In this document: one piece after another, positions 55,327 to 62,885 of the stretch
Numbering within the stretch: the first letter of the stretch is position 1
How the letters are laid out: each line of letters opens with the position of its first letter
NCBI RefSeq assembly: GCF_030730925.1
Contig: NZ_JAVAMB010000018.1
Span: forward strand, 32,240-96,239
Source: Flavobacterium sp. DG2-3
GTDB lineage: Bacteria > Bacteroidota > Bacteroidia > Flavobacteriales > Flavobacteriaceae
Reading direction: 5' to 3'
DNA: 64,000 bases
The notes under the pieces: model-generated
Seen by the model: only the letters and a program-made list of their open reading frames with translations
Told to the model about the DNA's origin: nothing
Database searches by the model: none
Position numbers and translations under genes: made by a program

Positions 55327-56394
55327 TTAAAATGCTTCGCCGATTCTGAAATAAATTCCCCAATCTCCTTTACCGACTGCACCGTCTAGGCCAACATTAA
55401 ATTTTGATTTTTTAAAAGGATTGTACCGATAACCAACACCTCCGCCAGGATACATTTTCCAGTCAAAGCTTGGAGTGTCAGAACCGTAAATGGTTGCAAT
55501 TCCAAAAAATCCGACCAAGCCCATTTTTTTGGCGAAATTGTAACGGTACTCACCTTGAATGTCCATTAATCCCGAACCTCTATATTTCCCGTCCGAATAA
55601 CCGCGAATATCAGTTCCGCCAATAGTGCTTTGCTGTTCAAATGCAACGTTTCCAAGACCAAACTTGCCATAAAAACGAACCGCAATTACATCTTTGGCTT
55701 CGCGATTTTGGAAATATTTATTCGCTTGGAAAGAAATTCTATTCGATGCCAGTTGATTATCTAGAAATTTCGGATACGTAGACCAGTCCAATCTAATTTT
55801 ATAACCTATAGTAGGATAATAAACAGCATCTCTGGTGTCGTACAATAAATTGAAAACTAATGCATTGCTGTGCGAAATCGAAGAAGGCGAAATATCATCT
55901 TCATAAATGGTATTATAATGCGCATAAGTATAAGAAAGTCCGCCATAGAACTTTCCTACGATTTTTCGCTGGCCTCCAATTCCCAATACCGTAGTTTTGG
56001 TTCCGTAATCATAAAAATCAGGCTGATCAATATCATCGACATAAAACTGCGAATTCTGATTTCCGGTAAAAAAGAAAAACTTCAAACGCCATTTGTCTTC
56101 ATTCAAATACCATTTATTAAAAAGTGCCAAAGCATACGATTTATTTGTGGTATAAATAGCCGACATTCCAGATAATGATTTTGGCGAAATAGTATCTGCT
56201 TCATTAACTCTATACATCATCATCGGGATGGCGCCAAACATAAAATCGAGATTTCTGTTGTAACTCAGATAAGGCATTACTCTCAGTTCAATTTTCTTGT
56301 CTTTTGTTTTTTTCGAAGTAGAATCAGCTATTTTTTGTCCGAAAGAAGAATAAACAAAACCTGTAAACAATAATAGGATTAGAAAATGCCTCAT
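55327..56394 (-). CDS. BamA/TamA family (surface antigen D15-like) outer-membrane protein
   Basis: The protein has 355 residues with a signal peptide (LLLFTGFVYSSFGQ). It consists of a beta-barrel domain without POTRA repeats. The Omp85 signature is visible as STIGGTDIRGYSDGKYRGSG, containing the IRGY motif of the lid loop, followed by QGEYRYNFAKK. The C-terminus WGIYFRIGEAF ends in Phe, as expected for a barrel. The short POTRA-less form is common in Bacteroidota and its role is unknown. It is followed on the minus strand by a terminator. No operon partner is evident. Confidence 0.85.
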   Translation of the reverse strand: MRHFLILLLFTGFVYSSFGQKIADSTSKKTKDKKIELRVMPYLSYNRNLDFMFGAIPMMMYRVNEADTISPKSLSGMSAIYTTNKSYALALFNKWYLNEDKWRLKFFFFTGNQNSQFYVDDIDQPDFYDYGTKTTVLGIGGQRKIVGKFYGGLSYTYAHYNTIYEDDISPSSISHSNALVFNLLYDTRDAVYYPTIGYKIRLDWSTYPKFLDNQLASNRISFQANKYFQNREAKDVIAVRFYGKFGLGNVAFEQQSTIGGTDIRGYSDGKYRGSGLMDIQGEYRYNFAKKMGLVGFFGIATIYGSDTPSFDWKMYPGGGVGYRYNPFKKSKFNVGLDGAVGKGDWGIYFRIGEAF

Positions 56395-56501
56395 GGTTGG
56401 AATGGTTTAGTGAAACTTATCGTGGGGTATAATTACTAAATAACATTTTTCGGGTTCTTGTAAATTTAAATAAAATATGTAAGTAATTGAAATAAAAACG
56501 A

Positions 56502-57704
56502 TTAAGATTTGGCTGTTTTATTAAAGATAGAAAGCAGTTTTTCTAAAGCATTGGCGGCATGAAGCTGTTCGCCATTTTTTAAGGTGTTTTCTAATGCTTC
56601 TGCAGCTCGTTCCAGCATGCGCTTTTCAAAATGAGAAAGCGCTGTTTTCAAATCCAAAAATTCATTGTTGGTCAAAAAGTCTGAAAGTTCAAGAGCGTCA
56701 AGCATCGCCAGATTAGCGCCTTTTCCAGCAAAAGGAGGCATGCGGTGTGCGGCATCTCCAATGACAGTTATATTTTCCTGCGTTTCCCAAGTTTGATTTT
56801 GGGGAAAACAATATTGCGGACGCGGTATAAAGAACAGTTCGTTGCTCACAAAAAGTTCATGCCATTTTGGACTCCAATCTTGATACACTTTTTTAAACCA
56901 GTCGAAAATTTGAGCATTGTCTTTAAAATCCAGATTGTTTTCTAAAATCCAATTTTCGGGTATTTTACTGCTGAGCAGAAATAGTAACGAACCGTCTCCT
57001 TTGGTGCCGTACATAATGGTTTGTTCCTTTCCAAAAGCCAAAACTTTTCCGCCTTTCGAAAATTCAAAAAGCTTTGGAGCATTTTCTTTGGCATTATAAA
57101 TAGTGCCTTCAATCATAGTAATGCCAGAATAAATTGGTTTTTGATTATTTATATAAGGACGAATTTTAGAATTTGCCCCGTCTGCACCAATAACCAAATC
57201 AGCATAAACGTTTTTTCCATTGTTAAAGAACAGACGCCAGCCTTCATTTTCTTTTTCCATAGAAAGAAAATGGCTGTCCCAAACGATGTTTTCGGGCAAA
57301 AGCGAATTCAATAAAACAGTTCGAAGATTAGAACGGTCTATCTCTGGACGAGGTTTTGAAATGTCTTGAAGGGAATCTGAATTTGAATTTGAAATTTCTT
57401 GAGAAGAAGTTTCAATAATAGCATGCTCATCAAATTTCAATTCAAAATTTTGATCTACAATTCGAGCTTTACTGGCATTCGGACGGACATTTTTATAGAA
57501 TTCATCTAATAAATCGGCTTTACTCATAGCCAGTAAACCCGAATCTTCGTGTAAATCTAAAGGCGAACCTTGTACACGAACGTCTGCGTTGAGGTCTCTT
57601 TCGTATACTTTTACCTTTATATTGTGAAGCTGCAAAAGGCGGGCTAATAGTAAACCGCCCATTCCGCCGCCAACGATGGCAACGTGTTTATTTTCTAGTA
57701 ACAT
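56502..57704 (-). CDS. FAD-dependent monooxygenase, TetX-like
   Basis: This 400-residue flavoprotein is of the aromatic-hydroxylase type. The FAD-binding GGGMGG (12-17) with YERD (34-37) and the second FAD motif GDAAHRMPPFAGKG with Asp317 match the group. By recall it resembles the tetracycline destructase TetX in several segments, namely GSPLDLHEDSGLLAM, PEIDRSNLRTVLLNSLLPEN and PPFAGKGANLAMLDALELSD. Whether it acts on tetracyclines or another aromatic compound is unknown, and chromosomal homologs often do not confer resistance. It lies 30 bases after an AraC regulator gene, so the two likely form one operon. Confidence 0.87.
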   Translation of the reverse strand: MLLENKHVAIVGGGMGGLLLARLLQLHNIKVKVYERDLNADVRVQGSPLDLHEDSGLLAMSKADLLDEFYKNVRPNASKARIVDQNFELKFDEHAIIETSSQEISNSNSDSLQDISKPRPEIDRSNLRTVLLNSLLPENIVWDSHFLSMEKENEGWRLFFNNGKNVYADLVIGADGANSKIRPYINNQKPIYSGITMIEGTIYNAKENAPKLFEFSKGGKVLAFGKEQTIMYGTKGDGSLLFLLSSKIPENWILENNLDFKDNAQIFDWFKKVYQDWSPKWHELFVSNELFFIPRPQYCFPQNQTWETQENITVIGDAAHRMPPFAGKGANLAMLDALELSDFLTNNEFLDLKTALSHFEKRMLERAAEALENTLKNGEQLHAANALEKLLSIFNKTAKS

Positions 57705-57734
57705 AGTTTTGTGTTTAAAATCTATGTTGCAAAA

Positions 57735-58493
57735 TTATTGAGACGAAAGAGCAGATAATAGTATAAATCGGTCGTTTTTATTTTGAAAAAGAGCTTTAGG
57801 AACCGAACCTGATATTTTCTTGATTTCTTTAATGAAATGCGTTTGATCTGAAAAATTCTCTTCTGGAAAAAGTTTGCCTTTTGCAATATGTTCCAAAGAA
57901 GTTCGGAAACGAAGAATAGAACAATACGCCTTCAGCGAAAGTCCAAAATACTGATTGAAATAGCGATTAATCTGGCGGCTGCTCCAATTCGATTGCTCCG
58001 ATAATTCTTTTACGGACATTGCGCCATTGCTTTCGTAAATAAGTCGAAAGAGTTTTTGTTTCCGATTATCGACTTCCTTTAGTAATAAGGAATGAATTTT
58101 TGCAGCAGCTTTTTCGCTAAACAATTCGAAATCTTTCAAATCTGTTTCATTAAAATTCCAAAAGTCATTTTCTAATAATCTCCCAGAATTTAAAATTTCG
58201 GCAATGCTTTCATGAAAAATATATTCTACAGCAGGAAGTTTAAAGCTAATGGTAAAGGTTTTACTATTAGCCGGAATTGTTCCTTTTTCGTATTGCTGTG
58301 TACCTAGACCCAAAAGTCTGATTTGAAAAGAAGTTTCGGCAGTTTTTATTAGCGACAGATCGATTCGCCCGTCGGGAAGACCGATTGTTTCTAATGTTTG
58401 ATCCGATTTATTCTCCATACACCAAAAACTATCTACAAAATCCGAAAGGTTTTTGCTGGGTTTTATGGTCTGATATTCTAAATCGTTGATCAT
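57735..58493 (-). CDS. AraC family transcriptional regulator
   Basis: The product is 252 residues. The N-terminal part (about 10-140) resembles the DUF6597-type sensor domain (PSKNLSDFVDSFWCMENKSD and GLPDGRIDLSLI). The C-terminal HTH region includes MSVKELSEQSNWSSRQINRY and FGLSLKAYCSILRFRTSLEH. It stands just upstream of the TetX-like monooxygenase and probably controls it. A TAAATTTG (58499-58506, minus strand) ends five bases before the ATG, so the message may start at or near the start codon. Confidence 0.85.
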   Translation of the reverse strand: MINDLEYQTIKPSKNLSDFVDSFWCMENKSDQTLETIGLPDGRIDLSLIKTAETSFQIRLLGLGTQQYEKGTIPANSKTFTISFKLPAVEYIFHESIAEILNSGRLLENDFWNFNETDLKDFELFSEKAAAKIHSLLLKEVDNRKQKLFRLIYESNGAMSVKELSEQSNWSSRQINRYFNQYFGLSLKAYCSILRFRTSLEHIAKGKLFPEENFSDQTHFIKEIKKISGSVPKALFQNKNDRFILLSALSSQ

Positions 58494-58600
58494 TTTATCA
58501 AATTTAAAGCGAAATTATGCAATTTGTTAGTTGTTTATGTAAAATCTGTGCTGCTTTAAAATGGCTGTAAAGACGTTTCAAAAATCAAAAAAATCGCAAC

Positions 58601-58707
58601 GAAAAACTTAACATTGGATAAGTGTTTGATTTTTAGTTAAATAAAAGCTGTTTTTGTTAACAATGAAAAACTTAACATTGGCGAATAGCTTTTTAGGTCT
58701 ATATTTG
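58601..58707 (+). promoter_or_regulatory. Promoter with duplicated GAAAAACTTAACATTGG motif upstream of the Lys-rich protein
   Basis: The 17-base motif GAAAAACTTAACATTGG occurs at 58601-58617 and 58665-58681. The second copy supplies ATTG (58677-58680) as a -33-like element, 19 bases before TATATTTG (58700-58707), a full -7 match. A regulator binding both copies is possible. The leader would be about 90 bases. Confidence 0.5.
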
Positions 58708-58803
58708 TTTATTATTTTTTGATGTTAATTTAATGATTTAATAACATTCAAAATTAGTTTAATCCAAAATAAATTTAATCAATTTCTTAAAATTAACAGA
58801 ATA

Positions 58804-59337
58804 ATGGCAAAAGAAGTGCTTACTAATGAAATCGATCAGGAGGTAGAGGCTGTTCCAGTTATTTCTAACGAAGAAAACGTACAGCAGGACGTTCCAGCTT
58901 CTGAAACAGAATCGGCTGAAACTGAAACTTCAGAATCTAAATCAAAACCTAAAAGAGCTCCAAGAAAAGCAGCAGTAAAAGAAGTGTCAACAGAAGAAAT
59001 CGTTGAAGAGACTACAGAAACTGAAGCAGGAGAGGAGACAGTATCTGAAACTGAAGAAGCAGCAGCTGAGGAGAACCAAGAAAAATCGAAATCTAAAAAG
59101 AATAAAAAAATGAAAGAAAAAGAAAAAGAAGAGAAAAAGAAAAAAGTAGCGAAGAAAAAAGCAAAAGCAAAAGATAAAAAGAAAGAGAAAGCGAAAAAAG
59201 CAAAACAAAAAGCGCAAGCAAAAAAGAAAGCAAAAGCGAAAAAAGCGAAAAAAGCGAAAGATAAAGCGAAAGCGAAAAAAATCGCAAAAAAGAAAGCAAA
59301 AAGATCTAAAGCTAAAAAGAATAGTAAAAAGAAATAA
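58804..59337 (+). CDS. Charge-polarised Lys/Ala/Glu-rich low-complexity protein (histone H1-like)
   Basis: The protein has 177 residues and no globular domain. The first half is acidic (Glu/Thr/Ser/Ala, such as VEETTETEAGEETVSETEEA). The second half (about 95-177) is almost only Lys and Ala with some Glu, in motifs such as KKAKAKKAKKAKDKAKAKK. The basic tail resembles histone H1-like DNA-binding proteins; an acidic shield that masks the tail until needed is one reading. It could also be a nucleoid or RNA-associated protein. The antisense ORFs opposite it are codon shadows. It has its own promoter and terminator. Confidence 0.7.
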   Translation: MAKEVLTNEIDQEVEAVPVISNEENVQQDVPASETESAETETSESKSKPKRAPRKAAVKEVSTEEIVEETTETEAGEETVSETEEAAAEENQEKSKSKKNKKMKEKEKEEKKKKVAKKKAKAKDKKKEKAKKAKQKAQAKKKAKAKKAKKAKDKAKAKKIAKKKAKRSKAKKNSKKK

Positions 59338-59340
59338 TCT

Positions 59341-59385
59341 TTTAATTAGATAATTGGTCAATTAGATAATTAGATAATTGATTTT
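59341..59385. repeat. AATTAGATAATT-type repeat
   Basis: TTAGATAATTGGTCAATTAG with the following ATAATTAGATAATTG belongs to the family at 31545-31600 and 31785-31905. Confidence 0.5.
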
Positions 59386-59401
59386 GCAATTGAAATTTTA
59401 T

Positions 59402-59442
59402 AAAAAATGCTGTACAAAAGGATAGCCGTACAGCATTTTTTA
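59402..59442. terminator. Bidirectional terminator between the Lys-rich gene and RidA
   Basis: Arms AAAAAATGCTGTAC and GTACAGCATTTTTT with a 13-base loop are flanked by A and T tracts. The genes converge here, so it can end both transcripts. Confidence 0.9.
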
Positions 59443-59454
59443 TTTTAACCCAAA

Positions 59455-59844
59455 TTATTTTACAACGGTTGCTTCCAATTCTACTTTTAAGGTTTCGAAA
59501 AGGCTTTTTACTTCCAGCAATGTCGTGGCCTGTACAATATTATGTTTGTTGATCCAGTCTTGTAAAATGTTGAAATGAGGCCACAGTTCTGCTGTAGAAG
59601 TGGTGTAAATATTTAAACGCACGATTCCGTTGCATTCATATCCTGCTTCTGTAATAACTTGTTCTAAATTTTTTAGGGTTTGAATAATTTGAGATTCCAT
59701 GTTCTCATTGCTCGAAATTCCATCTGCGCTTATAGCCGTTTGTCCAGATACATATAATGTTCCTTCAGGATTTTTTACTTCAACTGCTTGTGCGTAGCTG
59801 CGTTCGTCTTGCCATTTCCACGGATTTATAACTCTTTTTTCCAT
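59455..59844 (-). CDS. RidA family protein
   Basis: The 129-residue protein fits RidA, the enamine/imine deaminase that protects PLP enzymes. Family segments are NPEGTLYVSGQTAISADGI and CNGIVRLNIYTTSTAEL, with the conserved Arg of the active site likely in GIVRLNIY. It differs from the canonical form in the C-terminal motif, so its substrate may vary. It follows the Crp/Fnr gene by 95 bases on the same strand and may be in one transcript with it. Confidence 0.87.
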   Translation of the reverse strand: MEKRVINPWKWQDERSYAQAVEVKNPEGTLYVSGQTAISADGISSNENMESQIIQTLKNLEQVITEAGYECNGIVRLNIYTTSTAELWPHFNILQDWINKHNIVQATTLLEVKSLFETLKVELEATVVK

Positions 59845-59939
59845 CTTTATTTTGTTTAAAATTATAAAGACAAAATTCAGACTTATCGCCGATTTAAGCC
59901 GTTGACATTCCTCACAAATAAAAAGTGATGTATGTCACA

Positions 59940-60503
59940 TCAGGAAGAAAGCCGGCTCAGTGTTTCGCGCGATACTCCCAAATAAGAAGCAATTTGACTT
60001 TTAGAAACCCGTTGAAAAAGTGTCGGATATTGTTTTAATAGCTGTTCGTATCGTTCTTTTGAGTTTGAAGTGAGCCAGGAAATAATACGGCGCTGCGAAC
60101 CTAAAAAACCAAAAGTAGCTTTCTCCAGAAAAAAACGTTCCATTTTTTGCAAACCATCGCATAGCTTTCTATAATCTTCGAGTGTGCAGCAAAGCACTTC
60201 GGTATCTTCAAGACATTCAAGAGACATAGTTGCCTTTGTTTGCGTGTAATAAGCATAAAAATCACTTTCCCACCAGTCTTCCATAGCAAAAGAAACAATA
60301 TGTTCTTTTCCCGATTCATCAGTAAAAACTAATTTGACAAGCCCGCTAATTATAAAATAAGAATACGATACGGCTTCGTCTTTCTGGATAAGAAATTGAT
60401 GTTTTTTGAATTTTTTGGTGCTGAAATGTGAGATGACAAAAGCAAATTCGTCGTCAGTTAAAGGAATGTTTTTTTCGATATGTGCTCTTAAATCAGCTTT
60501 CAT
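59940..60503 (-). CDS. Crp/Fnr family transcriptional regulator
   Basis: The product is 187 residues. A cyclic-nucleotide-binding-like domain (about 20-120) has YSYFIISGLVKLVFTDESGK and HIVSFAMEDWW. The C-terminal winged helix-turn-helix (about 140-187) shows VSKSQIASYLGVSRETLSRL at the very end. The residues that bind cAMP are not clearly conserved, so a different signal is likely. The start overlaps the end of the zinc-ribbon gene by 11 bases, which implies translational coupling. RidA follows and may be a target. Confidence 0.9.
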   Translation of the reverse strand: MKADLRAHIEKNIPLTDDEFAFVISHFSTKKFKKHQFLIQKDEAVSYSYFIISGLVKLVFTDESGKEHIVSFAMEDWWESDFYAYYTQTKATMSLECLEDTEVLCCTLEDYRKLCDGLQKMERFFLEKATFGFLGSQRRIISWLTSNSKERYEQLLKQYPTLFQRVSKSQIASYLGVSRETLSRLSS

Positions 60504-60960
60504 GTTTAGTTTTGGTTTTCTTTTCCAAAGTCAGCTTGTCGATTTTCTGTAGAAATTCAGGATCAAATTCAGAATACGCTCTTAAGCGGTATTTTTCATC
60601 TCGAATTTTCATGACCAGACGAATTTTCTGCGCCATCAGCCAGATTGGTTCGTATCGCTTATGACCTAATAAATATTGAATTTTGAGTATGGATATTCTT
60701 CTGTGCGAAAGCGTCATCAATTCGATGCAAATCATCCAGTAGCGAATAGGAAGATTGGAATTTTCCATTACAGTTCCAGAACGGAGACTCATACGGCTGC
60801 CGCACTTACGGCATTGGAATTTCAAATCATTCTGACGGAAAGAATGCTCATTATGGCCACATTTTCTGCACAAAAGCCCGTTTTCTAAACGTTTGTTTTT
60901 GAGCTCTTCAATACAAGTGGCTTCATCAGAGTATTTTTCAAAATAAGCGCGTAATTCCAT
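60493..60960 (-). CDS. Transposase-derived zinc-ribbon protein (IS1595-like N-terminal domain only)
   Basis: The product is 155 residues. The zinc ribbon has two Cys pairs, CRKCGHNEHSFRQN and FQCRKCGSRMSLRSGTVMEN, as in IS1595/ISXO2 transposases. The helical part that follows (YWMICIELMTLSHRRISILK) also matches that family. The DDE catalytic domain that should come next is missing: the protein ends at residue 155, where the Crp/Fnr gene begins with an 11-base overlap. No inverted repeats or target duplications are visible. I infer a domesticated DNA-binding protein that may act with the Crp/Fnr regulator, or a fossil fragment kept by chance. Confidence 0.7.
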   Translation of the reverse strand: MELRAYFEKYSDEATCIEELKNKRLENGLLCRKCGHNEHSFRQNDLKFQCRKCGSRMSLRSGTVMENSNLPIRYWMICIELMTLSHRRISILKIQYLLGHKRYEPIWLMAQKIRLVMKIRDEKYRLRAYSEFDPEFLQKIDKLTLEKKTKTKHES

Positions 60961-61034
60961 TGGTGCAATTCCTTAATTTACTTTTCGAAATATAAAAATA
61001 TTTTAAAAGAAACGAATAGCAATTTATAGAAAAA

Positions 61035-61071
61035 TAAAAAGGAATACTCAAAAGCGAATATTCCTTTTTAA
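61035..61071. terminator. Terminator after the roadblock gene
   Basis: Arms AAAAAGGAATA and TATTCCTTTTT around a 12-base loop lie between the zinc-ribbon gene's start and the roadblock gene's stop. On the minus strand it follows the roadblock gene. Confidence 0.8.
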
Positions 61072-61087
61072 AAGGGGCAAAATTGTG

Positions 61088-61465
61088 TTATAATTTAGCT
61101 ACTATTTCTTTTTTGTACTTATTTAGGATCGATTTGGTCATACCTAAATTAGCTTTTGTAGAATCTACAGCCAGGTAAATAAAGTAATCCTGATTGTCAG
61201 AAACATCAATAATGTGAATTTGAGAACTTAATGTAATCATGATATTGTCAATAACCTGACCATTTAAATTCAGCGCTTTAATAGCGTTCATTTTTGCTTT
61301 AACTACTTCAAGGTTGTAGGCAGATGCCAATTCTGGGTCAAAATCTGCAGCAGCAGACTGTGAATAGTATGACATACCGCTAGCGATTTCAGCCACAGAA
61401 ACTGCGATGAAACCTGGGACGTTCTTTTTTAGGTCTTCCCCAAATTGCGTTAAGAAATCAGACAT
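61088..61465 (-). CDS. Roadblock/LC7-like domain protein
   Basis: This 125-residue protein has the Roadblock/LC7 fold pattern: a helix (FLTQFGEDLKKNVPGFIAVS), strand GMSYYSQSA, a long helix (VVKAKMNAIKAL), strands IDNIMITLSSQIHIIDV and QDYFIYLAVD, and a final helix (TKANLGMTKSILNKYKKEI). In bacteria this fold forms MglB-type regulators of small GTPases or polarity proteins. No MglA gene is adjacent, so the partner is unknown. A TAATTTTG (61518-61525, minus strand) could be its -7 element. It is a stand-alone gene with its own terminator. Confidence 0.65.
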   Translation of the reverse strand: MSDFLTQFGEDLKKNVPGFIAVSVAEIASGMSYYSQSAAADFDPELASAYNLEVVKAKMNAIKALNLNGQVIDNIMITLSSQIHIIDVSDNQDYFIYLAVDSTKANLGMTKSILNKYKKEIVAKL

Positions 61466-61654
61466 AGTTCTTAGAATTTAATTTGTTGTGAATAAGAATG
61501 AATTGTTTTGGATAAAGCAAAATTAGTTATACGATATTATTTAATTATCCGCATTACGTACCTATTTTTAAGCAATATTAAAAAATAACATAAGTCTGAA
61601 AAAATCAGTTTTTTCTGTTCTTTTGAATTGGTTTGAAAATGAAATATTTAAACT

Positions 61655-61702
61655 AAAAATGCTTCTGAAAAAGTGTTGTTGCACCATTTCAAAAGCATTT
61701 TC
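61655..61702. terminator. Terminator after the nitroreductase gene
   Basis: Arms AAAAATGCTTCTGAAA and TTTCAAAAGCATTTT form an imperfect hairpin with a 16-base loop. On the minus strand it is followed by a T-rich tract, 19 bases after the nitroreductase stop. Confidence 0.7.
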
Positions 61703-61720
61703 ATTAAAGCAAAAAAAAAA

Positions 61721-62353
61721 TTACTTGATTTCTGTTATAAATTCATCGTGCGGAGTTCTCACTTTTTTCAAGTTTACCAGCCAGTCGCCAGAATCATCTC
61801 TGTATCCTAAAGGTAAAACTAAAACACTTTTAAGTCCAAGTTCTTCCAATCCTAAAAGTTTGTCCACTTCAGCAGGAATAAAACCTTCCATTGGAGTTGC
61901 ATCTACTTGCTGTTCTGCAGCCGCAGCGATTGCTACACCAAACGAAATATAAGCTTGTTTTGCAGCATGGTTAGCGTGCCATTCTTGTCCAAGAGGCTCG
62001 TACATTCCCCAAAGTCTCTGTTTGTACTCGTCCATTGCATCAGTAGGAATTCCTCTTTCTGCAATTGTTCGGTCAAATACAGCAGAAATTTTTTCTAAAC
62101 TGTAACCGTCCCAAGCAGCCCAAACCAAAACGTGAGAAGCATCTGTAACTTGACTTTGGTCAAAACTTACCGCTCTAAGTTTTTCTTTTAATTCTTTGTT
62201 TGTGATTACAAAAACCTTGTAAGGCTGTAATCCTGAAGAAGAAGGAGCTAATTTTGCAGCTTCAAGAATATAATCTACTTTTTCTTGCGGAACAGCTTGT
62301 CCGTTCATTTTTTTTGTAGCATAACGCCACTTTAGTGCATCTATTAAGGCCAT
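61721..62353 (-). CDS. NAD(P)H-dependent nitroreductase family oxidoreductase
   Basis: The protein has 210 residues and the FMN-binding nitroreductase fold: ALKWRYATKKMNGQAVPQEK at the N-terminus, EAAKLAPSSSGLQPYKVFVI (FMN-binding), and the C-terminal KSVLVLPLGYRDDSGDWLVN with the conserved LGY. It is of the NfsB-like type, reducing nitro compounds or quinones. It is divergent to an HxlR regulator across a 109-base gap. HxlR proteins that sense quinones or aldehydes often control such reductases, so regulation by the neighbour is likely. Confidence 0.9.
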   Translation of the reverse strand: MALIDALKWRYATKKMNGQAVPQEKVDYILEAAKLAPSSSGLQPYKVFVITNKELKEKLRAVSFDQSQVTDASHVLVWAAWDGYSLEKISAVFDRTIAERGIPTDAMDEYKQRLWGMYEPLGQEWHANHAAKQAYISFGVAIAAAAEQQVDATPMEGFIPAEVDKLLGLEELGLKSVLVLPLGYRDDSGDWLVNLKKVRTPHDEFITEIK

Positions 62354-62381
62354 TTTTTTTCTAATTGATTAAAATTGTATT

Positions 62382-62410
62382 CAAAGGTAAAAAGTTTAAG
62401 TGTATTTTTG
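62382..62410. promoter_or_regulatory. Divergent promoter pair for nitroreductase and HxlR genes
   Basis: TACCTTTG on the minus strand (62382-62389) and TATTTTTG on the plus strand (62403-62410) both match TAnnTTTG and are only 13 bases apart, so a single bound regulator could cover both. GTAAC occurs three times at 62428-62458 (AGTAACTGTAAC and GAGGTAACC), a possible HxlR binding site. Confidence 0.5.
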
Positions 62411-62462
62411 TCATCAGATTACCAAAAGTAACTGTAACATCGAGGTAACCTACTAACACGAC

Positions 62463-62819
62463 ATGATAAAAGAACCTAAACACGATCCTCAACAATGCAA
62501 TCAGCGAATTATGGCGGTGCATGATGCGATGTATATTTTAAACGGAAGATGGAAAATCTCTATAATTGCATCGCTTTGTTTTAATACTTTGCGATTTTCT
62601 GATTTGTTGCGTGAAGTCGAAGGCATTTCAGGAAAAATGCTGAGCAGAGAATTGAAAAACCTTGAAGAAAACCAATTAGTTACGCGAACTGTTCTAAAAA
62701 CACAGCCCATAACAGTTGAATATCAATTAACAGAATACGGCCATACTTTAAAAGAAGTAATAGATTCTTTGGCAAAGTGGGGGCATAACCACAGAAAGAA
62801 AATTACTGGCAAAGAATAA
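62463..62819 (+). CDS. HxlR family winged helix-turn-helix regulator
   Basis: The product is 118 residues, the normal HxlR size. The family signature is HDAMYILNGRWKISIIASL, with FSDLLREVEGISGKMLSREL forming the recognition helix and VEYQLTEYGHTLKEVIDSLA the wing and dimer helix. A conserved Cys near the N-terminus (Cys11, in DPQQCNQR) is a candidate for thiol-based sensing of quinones or aldehydes, as in related HypR/YodB proteins. It is divergent to the nitroreductase gene, its probable target. Confidence 0.9.
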   Translation: MIKEPKHDPQQCNQRIMAVHDAMYILNGRWKISIIASLCFNTLRFSDLLREVEGISGKMLSRELKNLEENQLVTRTVLKTQPITVEYQLTEYGHTLKEVIDSLAKWGHNHRKKITGKE

Positions 62820-62885
62820 AGGAATTAAAAACCAAAAATCAAATTCCAAATTACAATTTTTTACTCTGAGCCGAAGGACAAAAAT

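Noticed and set aside
56502..57704. Calling the monooxygenase a tet(X) resistance gene
   Set aside because: Similarity is from shared family motifs only; substrate-contact residues were not verified, so a resistance call would overstate the evidence.
58987..59361. Phe/Arg-rich ORFs on the minus strand opposite the Lys-rich gene
   Set aside because: They are antisense readings of AAA/AAG/GCA codons in a low-complexity gene and have no promoter or homolog pattern.
60493..60960. Intact IS1595-type insertion sequence
   Set aside because: Only the zinc-ribbon part is present; no DDE domain, terminal inverted repeats or target duplication could be seen.
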